64,000 nucleotides of DNA from JBBDWK01 sp040902885. Lineage in GTDB: Bacteria; Acidobacteriota; Terriglobia; Bryobacterales; Bryobacteraceae. The notes under the pieces were generated by a model, which made no database searches, was not told the DNA's origin, and saw nothing but the letters and a program-made list of their open reading frames with translations. The stretch covers positions 95,151 to 159,150 of the forward strand of contig JBBDWK010000032.1 of the NCBI GenBank assembly GCA_040902885.1, read 5' to 3'. Below are positions 24,903 to 34,385 of this stretch, piece by piece (position 1 is the stretch's first letter; each line of letters opens with the position of its first letter). A program made the translations under genes and the position numbers.

Positions 24903-26435
24903 TTACTGATTACGGACTGGCTCGCCGCAGGCTCCGAGCTCGCGGGCGCGCTGTAGCGCCTGTTCCGCTTCCGCGGCGCTACCCTGTCGGGCCAATGCCT
25001 GGGCCAGCGCGCAATGCGCAATGCCGTTCCCAGGATCGAGCGTCAGGGTCTGCCGGAACTCTCGTATGGCCTCCTCCGGCCTGTCCATCTTCCATAGCGC
25101 GATCCCGAAGTTGTAGCGGATCTCCGCGCTTTTCGGCCTGAGGGTCAAGGCGGTCTCAAATGCGCGAACCGCCTCCTCGGGCTCTCCACTCTGAGACAAG
25201 GCAATGCCCAGATAGAAGTTTGCTTCTACATAATCCGGCTTTCGCGCAACCGCCTCCCGCAAGTGGCCCGCCGCCTCGGCAAACCGTCCGGCCCGCAGGT
25301 CCGCAATTCCGTTGACCGTAAAGAGCCCGGCCTGTTCGAAGTCGAGTTTTGCGCTCCGCAGCTCGCGCGCTCTCTCGAAATGCCTCCGAGCAGCTTCATC
25401 GGTGCCGGCCTTTCGCAGCGCGTTGGCCAGTTGATAGTGGGCCGATGCGTCCGATGGATTGAGCCGTAGCGCCTGGTTCAGCTCGCTGACAGACTCCTCA
25501 ACTTTCCCCATGCGCAGCAGCGCCGCCCCGAGCTGGCTCCGAAAATCGGCTGTCTCCGGGCTGAGTTGCACCGCGAGAGCCAGGTGCTTCGCCGCCGCAT
25601 CGACTTCCCCGGCTAACCGAAGCGCTTGACCCAGGTAATAGTGAGCGATGGCAAGCCGCGGAGACAACTTCACGGCGTGGAGCAGTTCATGGGCGGCTTC
25701 CTGAGAACGATCATTGAGAAGCAGCACATGACCAAGCAGCACACGGGCCGCCGCCGAAGAGGGCTGGCGGAGCGCTGCCTGCCTGCGCTCCTCAACTGCT
25801 TCCTCCCTCGCTCCTTTTTGCTGCATGGCGGAGGCGAGGTTCAGGTACGCAGCCACGAAATGGGGATCCAGTTCCACGGCTCTCCCATACGAGCTTATGG
25901 CCTCCACCAGATTCTTCTGGAGCACCAGCACAGAGGCCAGGTTGTTGTGCGCCTTAGCTGACGATGGTTCCGCGCGAACGGCCTTCCGGAACTCCTCGAC
26001 GGCGGAATCGACGTCCCCGATCTCCCTATAAAGCCACCCAAGGAGGTTATGTATGTGCGGGAGTGTGGGCTGCAGATCCTGCGCGCAGCGAAGTGTGGTC
26101 AGTGCCCGTCCGAGGTCCGTGCGGTTCTCTTCCCGACGTGCAGCCTGGGCTCTTTTTATCAGCGTGGTGCCGAGGTTGTAATGCGCCTCCGCGCTCGCTG
26201 GGTTCAACCGGACCGCGGCCTCCAGTTCGCGCAGAGCGCCCTCGACATCCCCCGATTCTCCCAGCGCCACCCCGAGCTCGTTGCGGATTTCGGCAGAGCC
26301 GGGCGAGCGGGATGCGGCAGCGCGCAACTCGTCGAGCCGGGCCGTCCCCGTCTGAGCGGCGGCGACCGCGCCGGCGAAACAAGCGACCGCGAAGCTGCAA
26401 CGGAGTCTCCGCCTGTTGCCGGGATGCCCAGCCAT
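24903..26435 (-). CDS. Exported tetratricopeptide repeat protein
   Basis: A 510-residue protein: signal peptide (FAVACFAGAVAAAQ) followed by about 13 TPR units from residue ~40 to the end, for example AHYNLGTTLIKRAQAARREE, PHIHNLLGWLYREIGDVDSA, AIAHYYLGQALRLAGEVDAA and EIRYNFGIALWKMDRPEEAI. It carries no catalytic domain. Such periplasmic TPR proteins serve as scaffolds, and in this phylum they are often found near DUF1501 or TonB receptor genes, as here. The start ATG 26435 lies 259 bp before the divergent TonB receptor start. Confidence 0.88.
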   Translation of the reverse strand: MAGHPGNRRRLRCSFAVACFAGAVAAAQTGTARLDELRAAASRSPGSAEIRNELGVALGESGDVEGALRELEAAVRLNPASAEAHYNLGTTLIKRAQAARREENRTDLGRALTTLRCAQDLQPTLPHIHNLLGWLYREIGDVDSAVEEFRKAVRAEPSSAKAHNNLASVLVLQKNLVEAISSYGRAVELDPHFVAAYLNLASAMQQKGAREEAVEERRQAALRQPSSAAARVLLGHVLLLNDRSQEAAHELLHAVKLSPRLAIAHYYLGQALRLAGEVDAAAKHLALAVQLSPETADFRSQLGAALLRMGKVEESVSELNQALRLNPSDASAHYQLANALRKAGTDEAARRHFERARELRSAKLDFEQAGLFTVNGIADLRAGRFAEAAGHLREAVARKPDYVEANFYLGIALSQSGEPEEAVRAFETALTLRPKSAEIRYNFGIALWKMDRPEEAIREFRQTLTLDPGNGIAHCALAQALARQGSAAEAEQALQRARELGACGEPVRNQ

Positions 26436-26514
26436 GGTTGAGGGAGAGTATACCTGAAACGAACCCCGCCGCGCCAGGGAGGCTCAGCCGGAGAAGAAGC
26501 GTTTCACCTCCCAG

Positions 26515-26529
26515 GTTTATCGATTAACT
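26515..26529 (+). promoter_or_regulatory. Candidate LacI-family operator (site 4)
   Basis: GTTTATCGATTAACT differs by one base from the site at 43594-43608 read on the minus strand. It is a near-palindrome around a central CG and ends six bases before the -35 of the receptor promoter, a position more usual for activation than for blocking. Confidence 0.5.
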
Positions 26530-26535
26530 TTGTGC

Positions 26536-26563
26536 TTGACAGAGCCGGCTCCGTGGATATACT
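26536..26563 (+). promoter_or_regulatory. Promoter of the first TonB receptor operon
   Basis: TTGACA (26536-26541), 16 bp, TATACT (26558-26563): close to sigma-70 consensus. Transcription would start near 26570, leaving a leader of about 120 nt before the ATG at 26694. Confidence 0.7.
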
Positions 26564-26693
26564 TAGAGGGAAACAGGACTGCAAGGGGCGGCGCGTGAAC
26601 TTCGTTGCATTCGGGCGTATCGTCGGAATTTCAGATCGCCATTTCCTTGGCCTTTTTCAAAGTTGTCTGCCAACTACCTGGAGGATTTCCATT

Positions 26694-29600
26694 ATGATCG
26701 GCCACGTTCGCCTTCGCCTGCCGCTTTTCATCGCGCTGTTAGTCCTGGCGCCTCAATGCATGTGGTCGCAGGGCAGCGCATACTTGACGGGCTTCGTCCG
26801 CGACCCCAGCGGCGCCACCATCCCAGCGGCCACGGTGGTCATTAAGGACGATCAAACCGGAGTCGCGCACGAGCTCAAAACGACCGAGACGGGCATTTAT
26901 CGCTCTCCTGCCCTTCAGCCCGGGGAGTATGAAGTGCGAGCGTCGGCCACCGGATTTCAGGAATCCGTAACGCGTGGTCTGGTCGTTCTGCTTGGCCAAC
27001 CGAGAAGCTTCGACATTACGATGCAGATTGGCGCCGCCGCGCAGACTGTGGAGGTTCTGGCAACGGCGCCGCTCCTGAAAACCGAAGACGCGGGCCTTGG
27101 GCAGAACGTTCAATACCAGCAGGTGGCTGGCTTGCCCTACTTCAGCCGCTCCGCCGGTGTGCTGCTATCGCTCGCGCCAACCGTTCGCTACACCGGAGAG
27201 GACGTCATCTCCTACGGAGCTTCGCGCTACAACGTCGGCGGGTTCACGAACGTAAATATCATGATCAACGGGGCCTCGGTCATCGGCAACCGGACGGACG
27301 TCGCGCAGATGACATACAACCCGTCGGTCGAGACTCTCCAGGAAGTGAAGATCAGCACCAGCAGTTACAGCGCCGAGTTTGGGAAGGATGCGGGCGCGCT
27401 GGTGCAGATGGAGAGCAAGTCCGGCACCAACTCCTATCACGGCGGCGTCTACGAGTACTTTCGTAACGAGAAGCTCGATACGATGAACGCATTCTCGAGG
27501 ACCAGGCCGATCGACCGCCAACATATGTTCGGGGGCACCGTCGGCGGACCCATCTGGAAGGACAAGCTGTTGTTCTTCTCCAGCCTCGAGATCCAGAAGT
27601 CAACATCGCCGGCGGGCTTCCTGCTGACTGTCCCCACGGCGCAGATGAAGCGCGGGGACTTCAGCCAGCTCCCCCAGCAGATCTTTAATCCCGCCACCAG
27701 CCGGCGCGATGCGAGCGGCCAGTTGATTCGAGATCCGTTTCCAAACAACCAGATTCCAGCCAGCATGTTCGACCCGGTGGCGATCAACGCTCTGGGCTTC
27801 ATCCCCGACCCGACGAGTGCGGCGCTCGCCGGCAATCTCCCTACCAGCACCGGCACAAAGCTGAGCAAGTACCGCGGAGTAAATCGTGTGGATTGGAACA
27901 TCGATTCGAATGACCGATTCTCCGCCGTTTACATGTTCGACAAAACATTGAACCAGAACCTGGGAGTGGACGCTTATAACAACATTGACCCGGCAGCCAG
28001 CCCGACGCTTTCCGGTTTCGGTTTCCGGTTCCTGACACAGGTGTGGAACTTCAGCGAGCAGCATGCCTTTTCGCCTACCCTGTTCATGACCAACCGCTTC
28101 GTATATCGCCCGCGGTACATCGAGCGCGTCAATCCCGCGGTCGACCCCTCGAAGCGCTACGCCACCACGCTCGGAATCCGCAACTTCGCGGGCGCCCGGT
28201 TGCCCGAAGCGCTTGGCGGCGACCTGGGATTTCCGTCGTTCAACTTCACCGGATACACGGGCCTGGGTCCAGGCGCGCTGCTGTTTCAAGAGAAGCCGAT
28301 CAAAGAGGTGTCCTACGACCTTGACCTGACCTACGTTCGAGGAAAACATACCCTAAAGTTCGGGTTCCAAACGGAATTCGGGCACCACGGCGCCCCGGAC
28401 CAGAGTCAGCCCACCGGCAGTTTCGGCTTCCAGCCCCTGGAGACATCGCGTCCGGGCGTGACCAACAGCGGGGATGCCATCGCCTCGTTCCTGCTGGGTC
28501 AAGTGGATAATGCCAATACGACCCTCGGCCCCCCACTCATCTGGCACAACTTCTATTATGCAACCTACATTCAGGACGACTGGAAGCTGACTCCCAAGCT
28601 CACGTTGAATCTCGGCCTTCGCTGGGACATTGACGGTCCGGTGTATGAGACGGACTTCCGCGGCAACGGATTCGACCGCTACCAGATCAATCCGGTTTCC
28701 GGGAATCCGGGAGTGATCAAATTCCTGAACCGGCCGGATTATCCGTTCCGCAGCTTCTATGACACCGATTACAAGCGATTCGCACCTCGGATCGGCTTCG
28801 CATGGCAGCCCGTCGCAAAGACGGTGATCCGGGGCGCATACGGAATCTACAACACCAACCCCACGCTGGGAGCGAATCGGCGCGCGCCGAGTCTCGGCTT
28901 CACAACCAGCGCGGCTTTCAACTCCACGGATGGGGGCCTTACCCCGGCCTTCGTGCTCGCGGACGGGTTCCCCGATTATCCGCTGGGCGGCGATCTCTCC
29001 AGGCTCAATGATACGTTCGGCGCCGTACGTCCGGGCCTGCTTCCCACCACTTCGCCGACCTTCGTCGATCGCAACTGGAGATTCGGCTATGTACAGAACC
29101 TCAATCTCTCCGTCCAGCGTGAGCTGCCTTTCAACATGGTGTTCGAGATAGCCGGCCAGGCTTCGTTGGGCCGCCGGATTGCGATCAACGGCCGGAACTG
29201 GAATGAGGTTGACCCCAGCCTGTGGGGAATCGCGGGAGCGAATAACTCCCGGCGGCCTTATCCACAATTCGGCAATGTGTCGGAAGTCAAGCAGGCGGCC
29301 GGACTGACCAATTACTACAACGGTTACGTGCGGCTGGAGAAGCAGTTTTCGCGTGGCCTGATCCTGATTGCGAACTACTCCTACGGCCGGACCACGGGGT
29401 TTATGGGCGGGTCGATCTATTATCCGGACCTAAGCCGGGGCGTCGTGTCTTACAACGAAGCCAATGGAGCTACTTCGGTGCCTTATCAGACAGGGCTCAT
29501 CAGTTGGAATTACGATATGCCGATGGGCAAGGGCAAGGCACTCGCGAATACCGGCCTCATGTCGACAATCTTCGGAGGCTGGTCCATCGGCGGCCTTCTC

Positions 29601-30041
29601 ACTTTCAACGGCGGCGTGCCCTTTGGCATCAGCTCGGGCGGCGACTCTTTGAACGGCAATAGCCCTCTCGGCGGACGCGTCGATATAGTCGGCGACCCGA
29701 ACGCGGGTGAGCGGCATCCGGACCGCTGGTTCAACACGTCCGCGTTCCGCGCCCCGGAGTTCGGGAAGATCGGGAACTTCCTCGGCCCACTGCTAGGCCC
29801 GGCCACACGGCGCATGGACCTGTCGCTTAGGAAGGCAACGCCCATCCGCGAAGGTTGGAACTTCGTTCTGGCCGCGGAAGCCTTCAACTTCACCAATACG
29901 CCGCAGTTCGGGCCCCCGGTCTCAAACCTGCGAGATGCGCGATTCGGCCGCTCAATCAGCGAGGGCGGTGGACTGGGCGCGAACACAACAGGGCCTTACG
30001 GAGCGCGTATTATTCAAATTGGAGCCCGCATCGACTTCTAG
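26694..30041 (+). CDS. Oar-like TonB-dependent outer membrane receptor
   Basis: A 1115-residue protein. Signal peptide (LPLFIALLVLAPQCMWSQ), then a carboxypeptidase-regulatory-like domain (~residues 27-110, GFVRDPSGATIPAATVVIKD and YRSPALQPGEYEVRASATGF), a plug (VQYQQVAGLPYFSRSAGVLL, SYSAEFGKDAGALVQMESKS) and a large beta-barrel ending RIDF with the terminal aromatic used for outer-membrane insertion. Start ATG 26694 is chosen over longer readings because GGAGG is at 26680-26684 and the promoter lies at 26536-26563. Oar-type receptors import or display large ligands with TonB energy; the ligand is unknown. It leads a run of four co-oriented genes with short gaps. Confidence 0.93.
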   Translation: MIGHVRLRLPLFIALLVLAPQCMWSQGSAYLTGFVRDPSGATIPAATVVIKDDQTGVAHELKTTETGIYRSPALQPGEYEVRASATGFQESVTRGLVVLLGQPRSFDITMQIGAAAQTVEVLATAPLLKTEDAGLGQNVQYQQVAGLPYFSRSAGVLLSLAPTVRYTGEDVISYGASRYNVGGFTNVNIMINGASVIGNRTDVAQMTYNPSVETLQEVKISTSSYSAEFGKDAGALVQMESKSGTNSYHGGVYEYFRNEKLDTMNAFSRTRPIDRQHMFGGTVGGPIWKDKLLFFSSLEIQKSTSPAGFLLTVPTAQMKRGDFSQLPQQIFNPATSRRDASGQLIRDPFPNNQIPASMFDPVAINALGFIPDPTSAALAGNLPTSTGTKLSKYRGVNRVDWNIDSNDRFSAVYMFDKTLNQNLGVDAYNNIDPAASPTLSGFGFRFLTQVWNFSEQHAFSPTLFMTNRFVYRPRYIERVNPAVDPSKRYATTLGIRNFAGARLPEALGGDLGFPSFNFTGYTGLGPGALLFQEKPIKEVSYDLDLTYVRGKHTLKFGFQTEFGHHGAPDQSQPTGSFGFQPLETSRPGVTNSGDAIASFLLGQVDNANTTLGPPLIWHNFYYATYIQDDWKLTPKLTLNLGLRWDIDGPVYETDFRGNGFDRYQINPVSGNPGVIKFLNRPDYPFRSFYDTDYKRFAPRIGFAWQPVAKTVIRGAYGIYNTNPTLGANRRAPSLGFTTSAAFNSTDGGLTPAFVLADGFPDYPLGGDLSRLNDTFGAVRPGLLPTTSPTFVDRNWRFGYVQNLNLSVQRELPFNMVFEIAGQASLGRRIAINGRNWNEVDPSLWGIAGANNSRRPYPQFGNVSEVKQAAGLTNYYNGYVRLEKQFSRGLILIANYSYGRTTGFMGGSIYYPDLSRGVVSYNEANGATSVPYQTGLISWNYDMPMGKGKALANTGLMSTIFGGWSIGGLLTFNGGVPFGISSGGDSLNGNSPLGGRVDIVGDPNAGERHPDRWFNTSAFRAPEFGKIGNFLGPLLGPATRRMDLSLRKATPIREGWNFVLAAEAFNFTNTPQFGPPVSNLRDARFGRSISEGGGLGANTTGPYGARIIQIGARIDF

Positions 30042-30063
30042 GCCGGCGGCCCCCCGGAGCTTC

Positions 30064-32223
30064 ATGCGGAAGCTGATTGTCAGGCAGGCTGTTGTGGCAT
30101 TGCTCGCCGCGGCAGCCTGCGGATTTTGCGAGACCGAGATTCCTTCCATAGCGCCTCAGGTGGCGTCCGTCTTCCCGTTTGGCGGGCACAGGGGAACTGA
30201 AGTTGAGGTGGAGATTCGTGGCAGCTACCTCGACCAGCTATCACGTATTGAGTTTCCGGATGGACAACTTGACGCCGAAGTAATTTCCAGCCAGTTTCGA
30301 CTCATCCGCGCTCGCGTGCGCATCGCGCCGGACGCGGAAGCCGGCCGGCACGACTTCCGGGTGATTACCGCTGGCGGCACGTTTCTTGGTGTTTTCGTCG
30401 TTGGTGTGCAGGCGGAGACTGGCGAAGCTGAGAACAACGACACTCTACGGACCGCGCAGCCGATTCCATTTCCGTCGGTCGTGAATGGGCAGGCCGATGG
30501 GCGCGATGCGGACCATTTTCGATTTCACGTCCAGGCGGGCCAGACGATTGTCTTCGATGTGAACGCCACGCGGAGCGGCTCCGCGCTCGATCCGGTACTC
30601 ACCCTACTCGACGAGCGCGGGCGCGAGATCGATTACTGCGACGATTACTATACGTTCAAAGACGCCCGCCTGGTCCACACGTTCCGCCAACAGGGTGAGT
30701 ACACACTCGTCGTCAGCGCGAGCTTTGAGCGCAGTGGACGTCATGCGGGCTACCGGCTGCTGGCAACCGCCAATCCCTATCCCGCCGGGGTGCTTCCGCT
30801 TGGCGGCACGCGCGGGCAAAAGGTCGAAATCGCTGTAGCGGGCTGGAACCTCGGCGCCATTGACCGCGCATGGCTCGGAAAGAACGTTGCGCCCGCCGAA
30901 ATCATTCAAAAGACATCCACCGAAGTGCGCTTACGTCTCCCCATCCCCGCGACTCTCGCGCCAGGCTCTTATCGCTTACATCTTGCGTCCGGCGGCCAGG
31001 AAGCTTCAGAGAGTGTTCGTTTCGAAGTATCGGATCTGCCAGAGGTCACGATGCCGGACACTATCGGGTCCAAGCCTCTGGTTGTGAAGACGCCGGTCAT
31101 CGTTAACGGCCGCATCCCGGACTCAGCCAGCGACCCGCTCGAGCGAGTCCACCTGATCGAGTTCGAAGCCCGGAAGGGAGCACGTTATGAGTTTGTGATG
31201 GATGCATGGAGGCTCGGAGCGCGTCTGGACCCGGTGGTCACTCTTTTTGATTCGGCAGGCGGCGTGCTGGCGCAGGAAGACGATCCGGCGCCGAACTCGT
31301 TCATTCATCACCCCGCCGGCCACGATCCCCGGCTGACATGGGTCTTTGCCGATCCCGGCCGATACCGTTTGCAGGTGCATGATGCGGCCTATCGAGGCGG
31401 CCTCGGCGCTGCGTATCGCCTCACCATCCGGGAGACGGAACCGGATTTCTGGCTCGAGGTGCGAACGGCGCAACTCAGCGCCTATCCTGGCCGGACGGCC
31501 AGCCTTCTGGCCGTAGTGCACCGCACCGGCGGCGTACATCGTGTGGAAGCGTTTAAGAAACCGGATAGCGAGATTGAGCATTTTCGAAGCGTGGAGAGCG
31601 ACGGGTGGAATACTGCCATCCAAGTACGGGCGGAAGGGCTGCCGGAAGGCATTGTAGCGGAGGCGGCCACAGCCGAGCCAAAGAACACCGAGTTCAAGGG
31701 CAACGATGGCGAAGAGTTGTTCGTCGATGGAACGCTCCTGGAAATTCCGTTTCGGGTTGCACCGGACGCCAGAACTGGGCTATATGAGATTGGCGTGTAC
31801 GCGAAGGGGTCGTTCGGAGGCCGAACTGTGGAGCGTAAGGGGCGGATATTCCACGCAGGTCGTGCCCTGCGCGCGGAGCCGACCTTCGATCAGAAGTTGC
31901 TCATCACAGTCGTGAATCCGCCGCCCGTGCTATGGAACGTTCCTGCTGAAGTCCGGATCGAACCGGGCAAGACCGAGCGGGTCAAGATCGGTGTGCAGCG
32001 TGTTCGAGGCAACTCTTCTATCGCGGTACAGCCGGCCTCGCTTCACGAAGGCTGGACCGTGGAGAATGCGGTGGTGCCGCCAGGAGCCACCGAAGTCGAA
32101 GTGCTGATTACAGCGAACGAGAACGCGAAGCCCGTGGTTCTAGTTCTGACCGCCAGCTTTGACGACGATGGACGTCGGGAGCGCGCGGAATCTCCGCCGA
32201 TTCAACTTGGGGGTAAGCCATGA
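30064..32223 (+). CDS. Exported multi-domain PPC-type protein
   Basis: A 719-residue secreted protein (signal peptide VRQAVVALLAAAACGFCE). It begins with an IPT/TIG-like unit (ASVFPFGGHRGTEVEVEIRG), then a pre-peptidase C-terminal (PPC) domain (EAENNDTLRTAQPIPFPSVV, GRDADHFRFHVQAGQTIVFD, then QQGEYTLVVSASF), a second IPT-like unit (GVLPLGGTRGQKVEIAVAGW) and another PPC-like domain (HLIEFEARKGARYEFVMDAW, then FADPGRYRLQVHD). No catalytic motif is evident. Such proteins precede DUF1549/1553 genes in Planctomycetota and Acidobacteriota, and this stop overlaps the next start by four bases. A role in binding extracellular polymers is inference. Start ATG 30064 follows GGAG. Confidence 0.85.
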   Translation: MRKLIVRQAVVALLAAAACGFCETEIPSIAPQVASVFPFGGHRGTEVEVEIRGSYLDQLSRIEFPDGQLDAEVISSQFRLIRARVRIAPDAEAGRHDFRVITAGGTFLGVFVVGVQAETGEAENNDTLRTAQPIPFPSVVNGQADGRDADHFRFHVQAGQTIVFDVNATRSGSALDPVLTLLDERGREIDYCDDYYTFKDARLVHTFRQQGEYTLVVSASFERSGRHAGYRLLATANPYPAGVLPLGGTRGQKVEIAVAGWNLGAIDRAWLGKNVAPAEIIQKTSTEVRLRLPIPATLAPGSYRLHLASGGQEASESVRFEVSDLPEVTMPDTIGSKPLVVKTPVIVNGRIPDSASDPLERVHLIEFEARKGARYEFVMDAWRLGARLDPVVTLFDSAGGVLAQEDDPAPNSFIHHPAGHDPRLTWVFADPGRYRLQVHDAAYRGGLGAAYRLTIRETEPDFWLEVRTAQLSAYPGRTASLLAVVHRTGGVHRVEAFKKPDSEIEHFRSVESDGWNTAIQVRAEGLPEGIVAEAATAEPKNTEFKGNDGEELFVDGTLLEIPFRVAPDARTGLYEIGVYAKGSFGGRTVERKGRIFHAGRALRAEPTFDQKLLITVVNPPPVLWNVPAEVRIEPGKTERVKIGVQRVRGNSSIAVQPASLHEGWTVENAVVPPGATEVEVLITANENAKPVVLVLTASFDDDGRRERAESPPIQLGGKP

Positions 32224-34370
32224 GAGCGTGCTGCGCGCTGATATTGGCGGCTAACGCGTTTGGGGCGAGCAAGCACGAAGTCAGCTTCGTGAAAGATGTG
32301 GTCCCCATCTTTACAAAGGCGGGGTGCGCAGGCTCGAACTGTCATGGCTCGGTTCGCGGCAAAGGGGGGTTCAAACTGTCGCTTTTCGGGTATGAGCCCG
32401 AACTCGACTACGAAGCGATTCTGAAGCAAGACGGGGGACGGCGCACCGATCTTGCTAATCCTGAGAAAAGCCTGATTCTGCTCAAGCCTACGTTCGGAAT
32501 TCCCCATGGCGGCGGCGAGCGCTTCAAAAAGGGCTCGCTTGAGTATGTGGCGATCCGCGACTGGCTGGCCGCTGGCGCCAAGTTCGATAGTGCCGGTTCA
32601 CCCCGCATTGTGTCGCTCGCGGTTTCGCCCGGCGAGTACAAGCTCACCGGGTTGGGCACACGGAAACAATTATCGGTTACGGCTCACTACACCGACGGTT
32701 CCGAAGAAGATGTAACCGGGAAGGTCCAGTTCAGTTCGAATGACGAAGCGGTGGCATCGGTTTCTCCAGCAGGTGTGGTAACGGCGGAGGCCGCCGGCGA
32801 AACCGCCATCATGATTCGCACACTCGGCCAGTCCATTGCTGCGCGGGTCTATGTTGTCAAAGACCCGCCAATGCGGGATTACCCTTCCATTCCCGAAAAC
32901 AACGTGGTAGACCGTTACGTGTTTGAGAAGCTGCGCGACGTGAACGTCATCCCCTCTCAGCTATCAAGCGACGAGCACTTTCTTCGTCGAGCCTACCTGG
33001 ATGTGACGGGTGTGCTGCCCACGCCGGAAGAAGCCGAGGCTTTTCTCGGCTCGAACGATCCCGCCAAGCGCTCCGCGCTTATTGAAGTGCTGCTTCAGCG
33101 GCCCGAACGGGCCGAGTTCTGGGCGACCTATTTCGCGGATCTGTTTCGATTGGGCTTCAACGAGAGCCGCGACAAGGGCGCCAAGCTCTTCTACAACTGG
33201 TTGCGTGAAGCGCTTCTCGAGGACCGGCCGTTCGACCGGATGGTCCGCGAGTTGATGTTGGGGCAGGGAAATCTCTTTTACAGTCCGACGGCCAACTTCT
33301 ACTTTATTACCCGCAAGCTCGACCCGGGGGACGTCGCGACACACATAAGCCAGTCGCTGCTCGGCGTGCGGCTCGAGTGCGCCAGGTGCCACAATCACCC
33401 ATGGGAGAAGTGGACCCAGGACGACTACTATGGGTTCGCCGCTTTCTTCTCCCGGCTCGCGACGAAGTTCGTGAACGCCGGATCGGAAAGCAATGTCTAC
33501 CTGCGAGACACAGGCGCGGTCATTCATCCGAAGACAAAGCAGCCGGTGCAGCCGCGATACTTAACCGGCGAGACGGAGACCGAGGCTCCGGGGGAAGACG
33601 TGCGCGTGAAGCTGGCAGCCTGGATGACATCGCCGGAGAATCCGTTCTTCGCCCGGACGATCGTCAACCGGATATGGCGCCGCTATCTGGGCCGGGGCCT
33701 GGTCGAGCCCGTCGACGATTTCCGCGTTACAAATCCCGCGTCCAACCAGAAACTGCTGGATACGCTCGCCGAAGAGTTTGTGCGCCACGGCTTCCGCATT
33801 CGTTACATTGAGCGTCTTATTTTGAGTTCTCGCACCTATCAACTTTCGGCGCTTCCCAACGAGACGAACCGCCACGATACCGTCAACCATTCCCGCTACT
33901 ATCCGAAGCGAATGATCGCCGAACAACTGCTGGACGCGCTGGTGCAGGTGAGCGGGGTGGAAGAGCGGTTTCCCGGCTGGATTCCGGGAACAAGGGCGAT
34001 GACCATTCCGCACGGATCGCCCGCCGACCTGCTCGCTATCTTCGGCCGGGTCGCGGATCGGGAGTTCATTCGCGAGCGGGACTCGGACCCGAACATTACG
34101 CAGGTGCTTCACATGATCAACGGCGATCTGCTGCACAAAAAGCTTACATCGCCGCAAGGCAATCTGACACGCTGGTTGAAGGAGTTCGACGGCCGGGATC
34201 GGGAGCTCATCGATCGAGTGTTCCTGGCGGCGCTCTCACGCCGCGCCGAACCGGACGAGCGGCGCGCCCTGCTTTCGCAGCTTGAGAAGTCCCCGGCTGA
34301 GCGCGGGGAGATTTTCCAGGATTTGACCTGGGCGCTTTTGAATTCTCGGGAGTTCCTGTATGTCCACTGA
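32220..34370 (+). CDS. DUF1549/DUF1553 protein with Ig-like domain and cytochrome-like N-terminus
   Basis: A 716-residue exported protein. The N-terminal cytochrome-like region has an unusual CAGSNCH (Cys36-x4-Cys41-His42) in place of CxxCH. A Big-2 type Ig-like domain follows (residues ~125-220, LGTRKQLSVTAHYTDGSEED). DUF1549 (~230-430) opens with DRYVFEKLRDVNVIPSQLSS and holds LRRAYLDVTGVLPTPEEAEA and CARCHNHPWEKW (Cys387). DUF1553 (~460-716) has NPFFARTIVNRIWRRYLGRG and the end NSREFLYVH. The function of these domains is unknown. It overlaps the PPC gene (ATGA) and precedes a DUF1501 gene by 15 bp. Confidence 0.88.
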   Translation: MRACCALILAANAFGASKHEVSFVKDVVPIFTKAGCAGSNCHGSVRGKGGFKLSLFGYEPELDYEAILKQDGGRRTDLANPEKSLILLKPTFGIPHGGGERFKKGSLEYVAIRDWLAAGAKFDSAGSPRIVSLAVSPGEYKLTGLGTRKQLSVTAHYTDGSEEDVTGKVQFSSNDEAVASVSPAGVVTAEAAGETAIMIRTLGQSIAARVYVVKDPPMRDYPSIPENNVVDRYVFEKLRDVNVIPSQLSSDEHFLRRAYLDVTGVLPTPEEAEAFLGSNDPAKRSALIEVLLQRPERAEFWATYFADLFRLGFNESRDKGAKLFYNWLREALLEDRPFDRMVRELMLGQGNLFYSPTANFYFITRKLDPGDVATHISQSLLGVRLECARCHNHPWEKWTQDDYYGFAAFFSRLATKFVNAGSESNVYLRDTGAVIHPKTKQPVQPRYLTGETETEAPGEDVRVKLAAWMTSPENPFFARTIVNRIWRRYLGRGLVEPVDDFRVTNPASNQKLLDTLAEEFVRHGFRIRYIERLILSSRTYQLSALPNETNRHDTVNHSRYYPKRMIAEQLLDALVQVSGVEERFPGWIPGTRAMTIPHGSPADLLAIFGRVADREFIRERDSDPNITQVLHMINGDLLHKKLTSPQGNLTRWLKEFDGRDRELIDRVFLAALSRRAEPDERRALLSQLEKSPAERGEIFQDLTWALLNSREFLYVH

Positions 34371-34385
34371 CTCTGGAGGTATGAA

